Source: an uncultured Lachnospiraceae bacterium (lineage in GTDB: Bacteria > Bacillota > Clostridia > Lachnospirales > Lachnospiraceae). From it: a stretch of 34,042 bases of DNA. How positions within the stretch are numbered: the stretch's first letter is position 1; each line of letters begins with the position of its first letter. A program made the position numbers and the translations under genes. Location of the stretch: NCBI GenBank assembly GCA_910585995.1, contig CAJUGG010000086.1, forward strand, positions 1 to 34,042. The letters are read 5' to 3'. The notes under the pieces were generated by a model. That model was not told where the DNA came from, did not search any database, and saw only the letters and a program-made list of their open reading frames with translations. Shown here one piece after another: positions 14,555 to 22,996 of this stretch.

Positions 14555-15577
14555 ATGAAGATTTTAGTGACAGGAGGAGCCGGGTATATTGGAAGTCATA
14601 CCTGTGTGGAACTTTTAAATGAAGGATATGAAGTGGTGGTGGTTGACAATCTGTACAATGCAAGTGAAAAGGCATTGAACCGGGTACAGGAGATTACCGG
14701 GAAAACACTGACTTTTTATGAGGCAGATCTTTTGAACCAGCCCAAAGTGAATCAGATTTTTGAAAAAGAGAAACCAGATGCCGTGATCCATTTTGCAGGC
14801 TACAAGGCAGTGGGAGAGTCTGTGGCAAAACCCATTGAGTATTATTACAACAATATGACAGGGACGCTCTTGCTGTGTGATACCATGCGCAAAAATGGTG
14901 TGAAAAATATTATCTTCAGTTCTTCTGCGACAGTCTATGGAGATCCTCTGGAGATTCCTATTACGGAGACTTGTCCGAAACAGTCGCCGACCAATCCTTA
15001 TGGACAGACCAAGACGATGTTAGAGCAGGTATTGATGGATATTCAAAAATCCGATCCGGAGTGGAATGTGATACTGCTTCGCTACTTTAATCCCATTGGT
15101 GCTCATCAGTCCGGCAAGATCGGCGAAGATCCCAAAGGGATTCCCAATAACCTCCTTCCCTATGTGGCACAGGTGGCGATTGGCAAGTTAGAGTGTGTCG
15201 GAGTCTTCGGAAATGACTATGACACCCCAGATGGAACTGGTGTTCGGGATTATATTCATGTGGTGGACCTTGCGAAAGGCCATGTAAAAGCACTGGAGAA
15301 ATTCAAAGAAGAAAAAGGCGTGCGGATCTATAACCTGGGTACAGGGCATGGATACAGCGTACTTCAGGTGGTGGCTGCATTTAGCAAAGCATGTGGAAAA
15401 GAGCTTCCTTATGTGATCAAGCCGCGCCGCGCAGGAGATATTGCCACCTGTTACTGCAATCCCGCGAAAGCAAAAGAAGAGCTTGGCTGGGAGGCACAAT
15501 ACGGGATCGAAGAGATGTGTGCAGACTCCTGGAGATGGCAGTCACACAATCCGAATGGCTACAATGATCCGGAATAG
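14555..15577 (+). CDS. galE: UDP-glucose 4-epimerase
   Basis: A 340-residue cytosolic enzyme interconverting UDP-glucose and UDP-galactose with bound NAD (Leloir pathway; supplies galactose for envelope polymers). The N-terminal TGGAGYIGSHT is the NAD-binding motif. FSSSATVYGDP and the catalytic YGQTK (Tyr-xxx-Lys) are in place, as are GTGVRDYIHVVDLAKGH and a late RRAGDIATCYCNP. Length is normal. The start follows GAGGAAGAAG. The EIIB-like gene begins 21 bp after its stop and may be co-transcribed. Confidence 0.97.
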   Translation: MKILVTGGAGYIGSHTCVELLNEGYEVVVVDNLYNASEKALNRVQEITGKTLTFYEADLLNQPKVNQIFEKEKPDAVIHFAGYKAVGESVAKPIEYYYNNMTGTLLLCDTMRKNGVKNIIFSSSATVYGDPLEIPITETCPKQSPTNPYGQTKTMLEQVLMDIQKSDPEWNVILLRYFNPIGAHQSGKIGEDPKGIPNNLLPYVAQVAIGKLECVGVFGNDYDTPDGTGVRDYIHVVDLAKGHVKALEKFKEEKGVRIYNLGTGHGYSVLQVVAAFSKACGKELPYVIKPRRAGDIATCYCNPAKAKEELGWEAQYGIEEMCADSWRWQSHNPNGYNDPE

Positions 15578-15598
15578 ATGATCGGGCGAGGGAAATAG

Positions 15599-15913
15599 AT
15601 GAAGATTGTTTTGGTAAGTTATTCTGGGACTTCCGCAAGTATTTTAAAAGACCGGATGTCTGCATGGGCGACTGCCAATCAGGTAGAGGCGGAGATCGTC
15701 ATCTCCTCTCTTTCTGGTCTGGATGAGGGCAAAGAGGATGCAGATATCGTGTTAGTCGGCCCGCAGGTGCGCTGTGCCCTTGCGAGCGTGCGGGAGCGTG
15801 TGCCTGTTACGATTCCCGTGGTGGCAGTGGACACCAGGGATTTTGGCATGGCAAAAGGGGACAAGATTATGAAAGAAGCGATTGCCGAGATCCGCCGTTG
15901 TTGCGGGGAATAG
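15599..15913 (+). CDS. PTS lactose/cellobiose EIIB-like protein lacking the active-site cysteine
   Basis: A 104-residue protein with the small alpha/beta fold of sugar-PTS EIIB subunits: strand MKIVLVS, a loop with SGTSASILKDRM, then DADIVLVGPQVR and a late VVAVDTRDFGMAKGDKIM. In active EIIB the residue after the first strand is the phosphorylated cysteine (pattern C-x-x-G-x-S-T-S). Here the equivalent position is Ser-7, and the nearby residue is Tyr-8. It therefore cannot carry the usual phosphocysteine. It may be regulatory or a divergent relative. No EIIA or EIIC gene is adjacent. Confidence 0.75.
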   Translation: MKIVLVSYSGTSASILKDRMSAWATANQVEAEIVISSLSGLDEGKEDADIVLVGPQVRCALASVRERVPVTIPVVAVDTRDFGMAKGDKIMKEAIAEIRRCCGE

Positions 15914-15953
15914 ACAGAACATATATTCGATGTTCTTTCGGAAAACTGCCATG

Positions 15954-16008
15954 TCCTCCGTTTTTTTTCAACAGTCAGACACTGGAGAAAAAAACGGAGG
16001 ATTTTTTT
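15954..16008 (+). terminator. Rho-independent terminator
   Basis: TCCTCCGTTTTTTT (15954-15967) pairs perfectly with AAAAAAACGGAGGA (15988-16001), followed by seven T. It ends the galE and EIIB-like unit. Confidence 0.9.
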
Positions 16009-16098
16009 CTATTTATGGGAACCTTTTCTCTGCCCGTGACCATATAAGAGTGAAGGGCAAAACCTTTAGAACAGACGTCTGAAACTGGAGGATAACAC

Positions 16099-16632
16099 AT
16101 GAGCCGTGAAGAGCTGGAAGGATGGATTGCAGAGTATGGGAAAGAGATCTATTCTTTTTGCAGAACATTGACACCCAATAAACAGGAGGCGGATGATCTG
16201 TATCAGGATACCTTTTTAAAGATGGTAGAACTGTGCAGCAGACTGGATGTAAAAAAGAATCCCAAGAGCTATTTGCTGTCAGTAGCGCTCAATCTGTGGC
16301 GAAACCGCAGACGAAAATTCAGCTGGCGGCAGCGGATCACAGGACCTTTGATCTCAGCAGAGGAGATGGTGACAGATGTCCCGTCCGCACAGCAGTCTGT
16401 GGAGGAGCAGATGATCTTAGAAGAAGAAAAACAGTCCATCCGCAGAGCTGTGGAAGCGCTTGCGTGGAAATACCGGCTGGTTGTCTATCTCTTTTATATG
16501 GAAGATATGAAGATCACCCAGATCTCTAAGATTCTGAAGATCCCGGAAGGAACCGTCAAAAGCCGGCTCTATAAGGCGAAAAAAGTGTTGAAAAAAGAAT
16601 TGGAGGTTGTTTTAAATGAAAAAAGACATTGA
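16099..16632 (+). CDS. ECF-type RNA polymerase sigma factor
   Basis: A 177-residue sigma-70 family member with regions 2 and 4 only. Region 2 is LTPNKQEADDLYQDTFLKMV (DNA melting and -10 recognition). Region 4 is MKITQISKILKIPEGTVKSR with RLYKAKKVLKKEL (the -35 helix-turn-helix). GGAGGATAACAC precedes the ATG. The end overlaps by 17 bp the gene for a membrane-anchored protein that is probably its anti-sigma factor. No clear promoter of its own was identified, though GGAACCTT-like motifs upstream might be an ECF -35. Confidence 0.93.
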   Translation: MSREELEGWIAEYGKEIYSFCRTLTPNKQEADDLYQDTFLKMVELCSRLDVKKNPKSYLLSVALNLWRNRRRKFSWRQRITGPLISAEEMVTDVPSAQQSVEEQMILEEEKQSIRRAVEALAWKYRLVVYLFYMEDMKITQISKILKIPEGTVKSRLYKAKKVLKKELEVVLNEKRH

Positions 16633-17785
16633 CAGGATTTTAAAACAGGCCCTTGCTCCAGAGGAGGAGCCGGACAGATGGCTCAACCAGAATATTATCC
16701 ATCGGGCAGAGGAGATGACACAGATGAAAAATCGAAAAACAAGCAGGGTGCCAGCAGCAATCCTTGCAGCTTCTATTACGTTAATGATCGGTTCTGCGGC
16801 AGTGCTTGCAGCGGCGAGATATCTGAATCCGGTACAGGTTGCACAGAGGCTGGAAGACCAAAAATTAATGGAAGCTTTCCAGGGTGAAGATGCAGTGCTG
16901 GTCAATGAGACACAGGAATACGGTGGTTATCGGATCACGCTTCTAGGAGCCGTGTCAGGAAAAAATATCAGCCAGTTTTTGTCTAAGGACAACCAGGGAC
17001 AGGTACTTGAAGACCGGTTCTATGCGGCGGTGGCGATTGAACGCGCAGACGGGACGCCGATGCCGGATACCAGTGATCCCACCTATGGGGATGAAGAGTT
17101 TTATGTCTCTCCCTATATCAAAGGATTAGAACCCTGGAATTATGGGCTGATGAATATGGGCGGCGGCTACAGTACGTTTGTACAGGATGGGATCCAATAT
17201 CGTCTGCTAGATATGGACAATATTGATATCTTTGCAGACCGCGGCATCTACATCGGAGCCAGTGCAGGAACCTTTTATGACAATGAGGCGTATCAGTATG
17301 ACGAAAGCACCGGGGAGATCACAAGAAATGAAGCCTATGACAAAGTCAATGCGCTCTTTACCCTGCCCTTAGATCCGGCAAAAGGAGATCCAGAGGCAGC
17401 AGAGGCATTTTTAAGATCCATGGAAGAAGAGGACGATACCCCGATCGAAATGACCGAAGAACAACAGGCTCTCGAAGACTGGGGAGAGCAGCTAGAACAA
17501 GAACTTCAAAAAGGAGAGATTACATGTGCCGAGCGCATCGAATCCACCGTACAGACCTGTAAGCCGGATGCAGAAGGATATTTTTCCTATTCATATGATT
17601 TAGGAGACAACGGCGGCGGAAGCGGTACGCAAAAGATAGAATGGCTCTTTCCAGAGAAAAAAGCCGGGACCATGGCGCTTGCGGGATATTCATGCGGAGA
17701 GGATATAGCCTCTGCGAAAGCAGATGTCATGACACTCAACGAAGACGGAACTGTGACTTTTGCAGTGTATCAGTTCAAACAATAG
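16616..17785 (+). CDS. Membrane-anchored anti-sigma factor-like protein (DUF4179-like)
   Basis: A 389-residue protein starting inside the sigma gene behind TTGGAGG. The N-terminal ~43 residues are charged and cytosolic. One transmembrane helix spans ~44-66 (VPAAILAASITLMIGSAAVL) and a ~320-residue extracytoplasmic domain follows, acidic and rich in strands. This arrangement, and the translational coupling with an ECF sigma gene, fit the sigma-regulator families with a DUF4179-type outer domain. It lacks a canonical zinc-binding anti-sigma HxxxCxxC motif. The signal it senses is unknown. Confidence 0.75.
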   Translation: MKKDIDRILKQALAPEEEPDRWLNQNIIHRAEEMTQMKNRKTSRVPAAILAASITLMIGSAAVLAAARYLNPVQVAQRLEDQKLMEAFQGEDAVLVNETQEYGGYRITLLGAVSGKNISQFLSKDNQGQVLEDRFYAAVAIERADGTPMPDTSDPTYGDEEFYVSPYIKGLEPWNYGLMNMGGGYSTFVQDGIQYRLLDMDNIDIFADRGIYIGASAGTFYDNEAYQYDESTGEITRNEAYDKVNALFTLPLDPAKGDPEAAEAFLRSMEEEDDTPIEMTEEQQALEDWGEQLEQELQKGEITCAERIESTVQTCKPDAEGYFSYSYDLGDNGGGSGTQKIEWLFPEKKAGTMALAGYSCGEDIASAKADVMTLNEDGTVTFAVYQFKQ

Positions 17786-17802
17786 AAGTATGATCAGAAG
17801 AT

Positions 17803-17830
17803 GGGGCGGGTTTTCCGCCCTGTTTTTGTT
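17803..17830 (+). terminator. Rho-independent terminator
   Basis: GGGCGG (17804-17809) and CCGCCC (17815-17820) form a tight stem followed by TGTTTTTGTTT. It ends the sigma / anti-sigma unit. Confidence 0.85.
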
Positions 17831-17868
17831 TCTGGACAATAGAACTTTTGCCAAATGTAATTAACCAA

Positions 17869-17897
17869 TTGTAACTGAAAATTAACTATGCTATACT
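17869..17897 (+). promoter_or_regulatory. Promoter of the homocysteine methyltransferase unit
   Basis: TTGTAA (17869-17874), a 17-bp spacer, then TATACT (17892-17897) preceded by TG (17889-17890). About 50 bp upstream of the GTG start. Confidence 0.7.
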
Positions 17898-17945
17898 CGA
17901 TAGGAAGCAATAATATTTGTAAATACTAGAAATGGGGAATGATAA

Positions 17946-18821
17946 GTGACAAGTAAAGAGTTTCGTTCATGGATAAAAAGGGAACAAGGACTGATTTTGT
18001 TGGATGGCGGGACGGGTTCCTGCCTGCGGGACAGAGGGATGCCGGCAGGGGTCTGTACGGAGCAGTGGGTGTATGAGCACCCGGAGGTGATCGCTAAGCT
18101 TCAACAGGAATATGCAGAGGCTGGTTCACAGATTATCTATGCGCCGACTTTTGGAGCCAATCGGATCTCATTGCAGAATGTGGGATTGGAAGATCGGTTA
18201 GAAGAGCTGAACCGGACGCTGGCGAAAAGAACGATAGAAAATGTAGGAGAGAAGGTGCTGGTGGCGGGGGATCTGTCCACAACGGGAAAGCCCATGGAAC
18301 CTTATGGTCCGATGACTTATGATGCCTTGATGGAGATCTATCAGGAGCAGATGAAGCTTTTGACAGAAGCAGGCGTGGGGCTTTTGGTTGCGGAGACATT
18401 GCTTTCTCTGGATGAAGCACTGGTGATCTGTGATGCGGCTCATGCAGTCTGTGACTTGCCTCTGGTCGTCTCTTTTACCTGTGAAGGAGATGGAAAACTG
18501 TATTTTGGAGGCACTGTCTATGACGCGGCTGCGGCATTAGAGGCTATGGGAGTCGATGCGGTGGGGGTGAATTGTTCCGTCGGTCCGGACCAGCTAGAAG
18601 CAGTGATTCGAAAGCTAAGAGAAAATGTCTCCATTCCCATCTTAGCCAAACCCAATGCAGGGATACCAGTGATCACAGAGACGGGGGAAGCAGTATACAG
18701 TATGGGACCAGAAGATTTTGCAAGACATGTACTGCACCTTCATGAGTGCGGTGCTTCCCTGATTGGCGGATGCTGCGGGACGACTCCTGCATATATTGAA
18801 TATATTAAGAAGAGTTTATAA
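17946..18821 (+). CDS. Homocysteine S-methyltransferase family protein
   Basis: A 291-residue cytosolic protein with GTG start 17946 behind GGGGAA. It has LLDGGTGSCLRDRG near the N-terminus, GVNCS in the middle and GGCCGTTP at the C-terminus. The cysteine in the first and the pair in the second are the zinc ligands for thiol activation in MmuM and MetH-type homocysteine methyltransferases. It is the size of the isolated catalytic domain, without the pterin or cobalamin modules of full MetH. The methyl donor is unknown (S-methylmethionine, or a partner MetH module). The stop overlaps the cotH-like start by one base. Confidence 0.88.
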   Translation: MTSKEFRSWIKREQGLILLDGGTGSCLRDRGMPAGVCTEQWVYEHPEVIAKLQQEYAEAGSQIIYAPTFGANRISLQNVGLEDRLEELNRTLAKRTIENVGEKVLVAGDLSTTGKPMEPYGPMTYDALMEIYQEQMKLLTEAGVGLLVAETLLSLDEALVICDAAHAVCDLPLVVSFTCEGDGKLYFGGTVYDAAAALEAMGVDAVGVNCSVGPDQLEAVIRKLRENVSIPILAKPNAGIPVITETGEAVYSMGPEDFARHVLHLHECGASLIGGCCGTTPAYIEYIKKSL

Positions 18822-20404
18822 TGAAAAAACAAATCCTGTTATATGTGAGTGTTCTGTTTTTCTGCCTGATGTGGATCGTTCGGGGGATGCAGCAAGAGAC
18901 GCGGATTATGGAAGCTTCTGTCATTTCCATAGAAGAAGCCAGCCGTCTGCAAAAGACTCGCACTCCTTTTCAAGAGGACAGTGAAGTCTGTCTTCAGGTG
19001 AATCAAGTAACTGCCGCCTGGGAACGGGCAGAGAAGCGGTATTATATTCCTAAAAATATAGAAGAAAAGGACTTTAAAGGCCACTTAGGAGCATTGGCAA
19101 ATGGGCAGCCGGCGACCGTTGTCTGGCTGGAAGATCCTGCATTTTCCAATATCCGCCAGGCGATTGCAGACCAGCATATTTTTTGGTGTCTGGTCTATAA
19201 TGAGCATCATTATCAGAGGTTTTCGGTATTGTTTACCGGTCTTCCTGTGATGACAATGGACGGAGAGATGGGAGAGGCAGGAAGCAGGATGGCTCTGTTT
19301 GACCCTGTCTTAAGCTACCGCGGAGGATACCAGACAGAAGAGAGCCTGGCTTATTACAATATCCGCGGCAACGCTAGTAAGCGTTTTGAAAAGCTTGGCT
19401 ATCGGCTGGAACTTTTTTACGACGATGGCAGCGAAGGGAGAGATCTGTCCTTTCTTGGGATGCGCTCGGACAATGACTGGCAGCTAAAAGCCATGTATTC
19501 CGACCGAAGCAAACTAAGAGACAAGCTCTCCATCGATCTGTGGAATCAGATTGCAGAACAGACCAGTACGCCTGCGGACGATGGCTGCGATATGGAATAT
19601 CTGGAGTTACTGATTAACGGGGAGTATCAGGGGCTGTATGGTCTGGTGGAGCCAACCGACTACAAATCACTTCAACTGGATAAAGAGAGAGACTTGATCT
19701 ATAAAGTGGCTTCTGATGAATGGCCAGAGGATGCTCTTTTTGATGCGAGTGAGGCTGAACAGTCTTTTGTCTGTGCGGGAGTGAATATCCGTCAGTCAAG
19801 TAAGACCTATTATCCCGGTATCTGGGAGCCATTTCGCACGTTCTGGAACAGTGGTTATGAGATGGAGTCAGCAGAAGATCTGGATACGCTGTATGCCTGT
19901 ATTGACCGTCAGAACTTTATTAACTATGATTTATATTACAATGTCATCGCCGGCATGGACAACCGATTTAAAAATATCATCTACAGCACCACGATGCATG
20001 CAGACGGGACGTATACCATCCGCCGCGTCCCCTGGGATCAGAATTATTCCTGGGGGGATGATTTTGAAAAAGGGGAAGATAAGGATATCAAAAATATCAG
20101 ATATAACCGGGATCTGTATAAGAAATGGCTCAATGAAGAAGTCTTCCGAAATATGCAGGCTTATGACAAGCAGCTTTCGGAAGACCTAAGAGACACTTGG
20201 AAGACCTGGCGTCAGACCTTTTTAAAAGAAGAATACTGGAAATCCTATGCAAAGGAGCAGATGGCCTATCTGGTGGATTCAGGTGCCTTTGCGCGGGACA
20301 CCGTAAGGTGGCCGGATAGTGAAAATCAGCCAGGCACACAGGAGATTGAAGACTTTATCGATGCCCGTTTTTCATGGCTTGACGAATATCTGTCCTTTCT
20401 GTAA
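18821..20404 (+). CDS. CotH-family protein kinase-like protein
   Basis: A 527-residue protein beginning with a membrane anchor or uncleaved signal (KKQILLYVSVLFFCLMWIV). It should face the outside. CotH signatures are present: YYNIRGNASKRFEK (nucleotide-contacting region), SKLRDKLSIDLWNQ, LLINGEYQGLYGLVEP, DLYYNVIAGMDNRFKNI and RRVPWDQNYSWGDDF with the metal-binding acidic residues. CotH proteins phosphorylate spore-coat and secreted proteins or polysaccharide-linked substrates in Bacillus and others. Here a cell-envelope role is also possible. Translation is coupled to the upstream methyltransferase gene, which is an unusual pairing. Confidence 0.88.
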   Translation: MKKQILLYVSVLFFCLMWIVRGMQQETRIMEASVISIEEASRLQKTRTPFQEDSEVCLQVNQVTAAWERAEKRYYIPKNIEEKDFKGHLGALANGQPATVVWLEDPAFSNIRQAIADQHIFWCLVYNEHHYQRFSVLFTGLPVMTMDGEMGEAGSRMALFDPVLSYRGGYQTEESLAYYNIRGNASKRFEKLGYRLELFYDDGSEGRDLSFLGMRSDNDWQLKAMYSDRSKLRDKLSIDLWNQIAEQTSTPADDGCDMEYLELLINGEYQGLYGLVEPTDYKSLQLDKERDLIYKVASDEWPEDALFDASEAEQSFVCAGVNIRQSSKTYYPGIWEPFRTFWNSGYEMESAEDLDTLYACIDRQNFINYDLYYNVIAGMDNRFKNIIYSTTMHADGTYTIRRVPWDQNYSWGDDFEKGEDKDIKNIRYNRDLYKKWLNEEVFRNMQAYDKQLSEDLRDTWKTWRQTFLKEEYWKSYAKEQMAYLVDSGAFARDTVRWPDSENQPGTQEIEDFIDARFSWLDEYLSFL

Positions 20405-20410
20405 ATGAGA

Positions 20411-21046
20411 TTAGTTCTCAAAATTGCCGTCTGGTTCCTGCAGCATCAGATAGATCTTGGAACGGACGATATCAAAGGCGACATTGTTCATGCCGCTGTT
20501 GATGACAATGTCTGCCATGGCTCTGGTCGGCTCCACATAGAGATAGTGCATGGGTTTGACTGTGGTCAGGTATTGTTCTACGATATTGTCGATATCGCGT
20601 CCCCGTTCTTTGACATCTCTGACTACACGGCGAAGGATGCGTTCGTCGGCGTCTGCTTCCACATAGATCTTGATATCTAAAAGGTCCCGGATGCGTTTGT
20701 CAGCCAGCAAAAGGATCCCTTCGGTGATGATGATGGGTCTTGGTTCGATATGGATGGTCTGATTGGAGCGGTTATGCTGGCTGTAGTCATAGAGCGGGCA
20801 GTCGATGGCTTTGCCGTCTTTGAGCTGGTGCAGATGTTCTAGTAAAAGCTGGGTCTCTAGAGAATCTGGATGGTCATAGTTTACTTTTTTGCGGTCTTCA
20901 AATGGAATCTCGTCCTGTCTGCGGTAATAGTTGTCGTGATAGATAACGGCGACGTTATCTTTAAATTCTTCCTTGAGACGTTTGGTAAACGTGGATTTTC
21001 CTGAGCCGGTGCCGCCGGCGATCCCAATAATGATGCAGTTTGTCAA
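20411..21046 (-). CDS. udk: Uridine kinase
   Basis: A 211-residue cytosolic enzyme phosphorylating uridine and cytidine to UMP and CMP in pyrimidine salvage. The N-terminal IGIAGGTGSGKST is the P-loop. YHDNYYRRQDEIPFEDRKK, NYDHPDSLE and the late VEADADERILRRVVRD (lid) are typical. The start is TTG at 21046, eight bases behind AGAGGAGG on the minus strand; no ATG is available in a good position. It ends six bases from the convergent cotH-like gene. Confidence 0.96.
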   Translation of the reverse strand: MTNCIIIGIAGGTGSGKSTFTKRLKEEFKDNVAVIYHDNYYRRQDEIPFEDRKKVNYDHPDSLETQLLLEHLHQLKDGKAIDCPLYDYSQHNRSNQTIHIEPRPIIITEGILLLADKRIRDLLDIKIYVEADADERILRRVVRDVKERGRDIDNIVEQYLTTVKPMHYLYVEPTRAMADIVINSGMNNVAFDIVRSKIYLMLQEPDGNFEN

Positions 21047-21238
21047 TGTGTTTTCCTCCTCTGGATAGTATGGTTTTATTGTATACTCTTGAGGGGGAAA
21101 TTTCTATAGGAAAATTAGATTTCTTGATACAGGCTCTGCCGGACTGTATCTTGATTTCGATACATATGATATGCAATGGATGGAACATTTAGGGTGGTAT
21201 GACATAAGTATTATGTTAAAGTGTGATAGAATTTAGGG

Positions 21239-21267
21239 TTGACAAGTGGAAGGAAATGGGGTAGGAT
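21239..21267 (+). promoter_or_regulatory. recA promoter
   Basis: TTGACA (21239-21244), 17-bp spacer, TAGGAT (21262-21267). The SOS box lies just downstream, over the expected transcription start. Confidence 0.8.
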
Positions 21268-21281
21268 AGTAGATAGGAAAT

Positions 21282-21295
21282 CGAACAAAAGTTCG
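21282..21295. promoter_or_regulatory. LexA (SOS) box upstream of recA
   Basis: CGAACAAAAGTTCG is a perfect match to the Gram-positive LexA consensus GAAC-N4-GTTC with flanking C and G. Its position 14 bp after the -10 hexamer fits repression of recA by LexA. Confidence 0.92.
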
Positions 21296-21335
21296 TATTG
21301 TGAAATAGGACAGAGAATATAAAGGAGTGACTAAG

Positions 21336-22439
21336 ATGGGTAAAGAGGATAAAGCGGCTTTGTCGGCAAAAGAGGAAAAGATGAAAGCGTTGGACGCAGC
21401 GCTTGGTCAGATTGAGAAGCAGTATGGAAAAGGTTCTGTGATGAAGCTGGGAGACAAGGGGCATATGCAGGTGGAGACGATTCCGACGGGGTCTTTGAGC
21501 CTGGATATTGCGCTGGGTGCAGGCGGCGTGCCGAAAGGGCGTGTGGTAGAGATCTACGGGCCGGAGTCGAGTGGTAAGACGACGGTGGCATTACATATGG
21601 TGGCAGAAGTGCAAAAAAGAGGAGGCATTGCTGGTTTTATTGATGCAGAGCATGCACTGGACCCTGTTTATGCGAAGCATATTGGGGTGGATATTGACAA
21701 TCTCTATATCTCTCAGCCGGACAATGGGGAGCAGGCTTTGGAGATCACAGAGACGATGGTGCGTTCCGGTGCTGTGGATATTGTGATTGTGGACTCGGTG
21801 GCAGCGCTGGTGCCAAAGGCAGAGATTGACGGGGATATGGGAGATGCTCATGTGGGTCTTCATGCCCGGCTGATGTCGCAGGCTCTTAGAAAGCTGACCG
21901 CGATCATCAGTAAGACCAACTGTGTCGTGATCTTTATTAACCAGCTGCGTGAGAAAGTAGGCGTGATGTTTGGCAATCCGGAGACGACTACGGGCGGACG
22001 GGCTTTGAAGTTTTATTCTTCGGTGCGTCTGGATGTACGGCGGATTGAGTCTCTGAAGCAGGCCGGCGAGGTGATCGGGAACAGAACACGTGTCAAAGTG
22101 GTAAAAAATAAGATTGCACCGCCTTTTAAAGAGGCAGAATTTGATATTATGTTTGGAAAAGGTATCTCTACCGAAGGCGATATCTTAGATCTGGCAGCCA
22201 ACTGTGGGGTGATCATAAAAAGTGGTGCCTGGTATGCGTATAATGAGGCCAAGATCGGACAGGGGCGTGAAAATGCCAAGCAGTATCTGCGTGATAATCC
22301 GGAGATCTGCGAAGAAGTGAAGACAAAGGTGAGAGAACACTATGGACTATCAGAGACAGGAGCAAAAGAAGCAGAGCCAAAAGAGCCAGCAAAGCCTCTC
22401 CCAGCAGACGAACCTGCAGCTACACAAAGCGAAGCTTAA
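21336..22439 (+). CDS. recA: Recombinase RecA
   Basis: A 367-residue DNA-strand-exchange ATPase and LexA co-protease. ATG 21336 is eight bases behind AAAGGAG; an in-frame GTG at 21327 overlaps that site and is rejected. Walker A GPESSGKTT, the VIVDSVAALVPKAEIDGDMG block, loop L2 (INQLREKVGVMFGNPETTTG) and the C-terminal acidic tail (EAEPKEPAKPLPADEPAATQ) are intact. Expression is under a LexA box. Its last 98 bp overlap recX in another frame. Confidence 0.98.
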   Translation: MGKEDKAALSAKEEKMKALDAALGQIEKQYGKGSVMKLGDKGHMQVETIPTGSLSLDIALGAGGVPKGRVVEIYGPESSGKTTVALHMVAEVQKRGGIAGFIDAEHALDPVYAKHIGVDIDNLYISQPDNGEQALEITETMVRSGAVDIVIVDSVAALVPKAEIDGDMGDAHVGLHARLMSQALRKLTAIISKTNCVVIFINQLREKVGVMFGNPETTTGGRALKFYSSVRLDVRRIESLKQAGEVIGNRTRVKVVKNKIAPPFKEAEFDIMFGKGISTEGDILDLAANCGVIIKSGAWYAYNEAKIGQGRENAKQYLRDNPEICEEVKTKVREHYGLSETGAKEAEPKEPAKPLPADEPAATQSEA

Positions 22440-22857
22440 GGCCTTACGCCTGTTGGAGCGGATGGAGCGGACCGAGGCGCAGCTTCGGGATAAGCTTTTA
22501 CAGGCGGAGTTTGAGCCGGAGCTTGTGGAGCAGGCGATTGCATATGTGAAAAGCTATGGCTATCTGGATGACGAGCGGTATGTGCGCAATTACATCGAAG
22601 TTAGACAGTCTCAGAAGAGCCGCAGACAGCTTGAGCAGGAGCTTCAGTACCGAAAAGGGGTTCCCAAAGAGCTGATACAGAAAGTCTATGAAGAACTGGA
22701 GCCAGCGGATGAAAAAGTGTTGATCCGCAGGCTGCTTGAGAAAAAATACTATGATCCCCAGACCTGTGAGGAAAGAGAGAGGCAGAGGCTGATTGCGTCA
22801 CTTTTGCGAAAAGGTTTTCAGATGAGGGACATCTTGGATGTGATGAAAAATGAATAG
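22342..22857 (+). CDS. recX: Regulatory protein RecX
   Basis: A 171-residue modulator of RecA filaments. The core from about residue 30 reads KAKLKALRLLERMERTEAQL and then RDKLLQAEF, the usual first RecX repeat, followed by YLDDERYVRNYIE and KGVPKELIQKVYEEL. The only ATG in frame is 22342, well inside the recA tail, which gives a glutamine- and serine-rich N-terminus of ~30 residues not typical of the family. A non-ATG start nearer 22430 cannot be excluded. Confidence 0.85.
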   Translation: MDYQRQEQKKQSQKSQQSLSQQTNLQLHKAKLKALRLLERMERTEAQLRDKLLQAEFEPELVEQAIAYVKSYGYLDDERYVRNYIEVRQSQKSRRQLEQELQYRKGVPKELIQKVYEELEPADEKVLIRRLLEKKYYDPQTCEERERQRLIASLLRKGFQMRDILDVMKNE

Positions 22858-22916
22858 ACAAGCAGATGACAGTTTGTGCCATGTGTGAATTTTCCGATGG
22901 ATTATAACGGCGGCAC

Positions 22917-22945
22917 TTGACATATTGGCTAAAACAGTTTAGAAT
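22917..22945 (+). promoter_or_regulatory. rny promoter
   Basis: TTGACA (22917-22922), 17-bp spacer, TAGAAT (22940-22945), in the gap between recX and rny. Confidence 0.85.
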
Positions 22946-22996
22946 TTACTTGTTGTGTTTGTACAATGAAAACTTAATAAGGAGGTGCTCCTGTAT

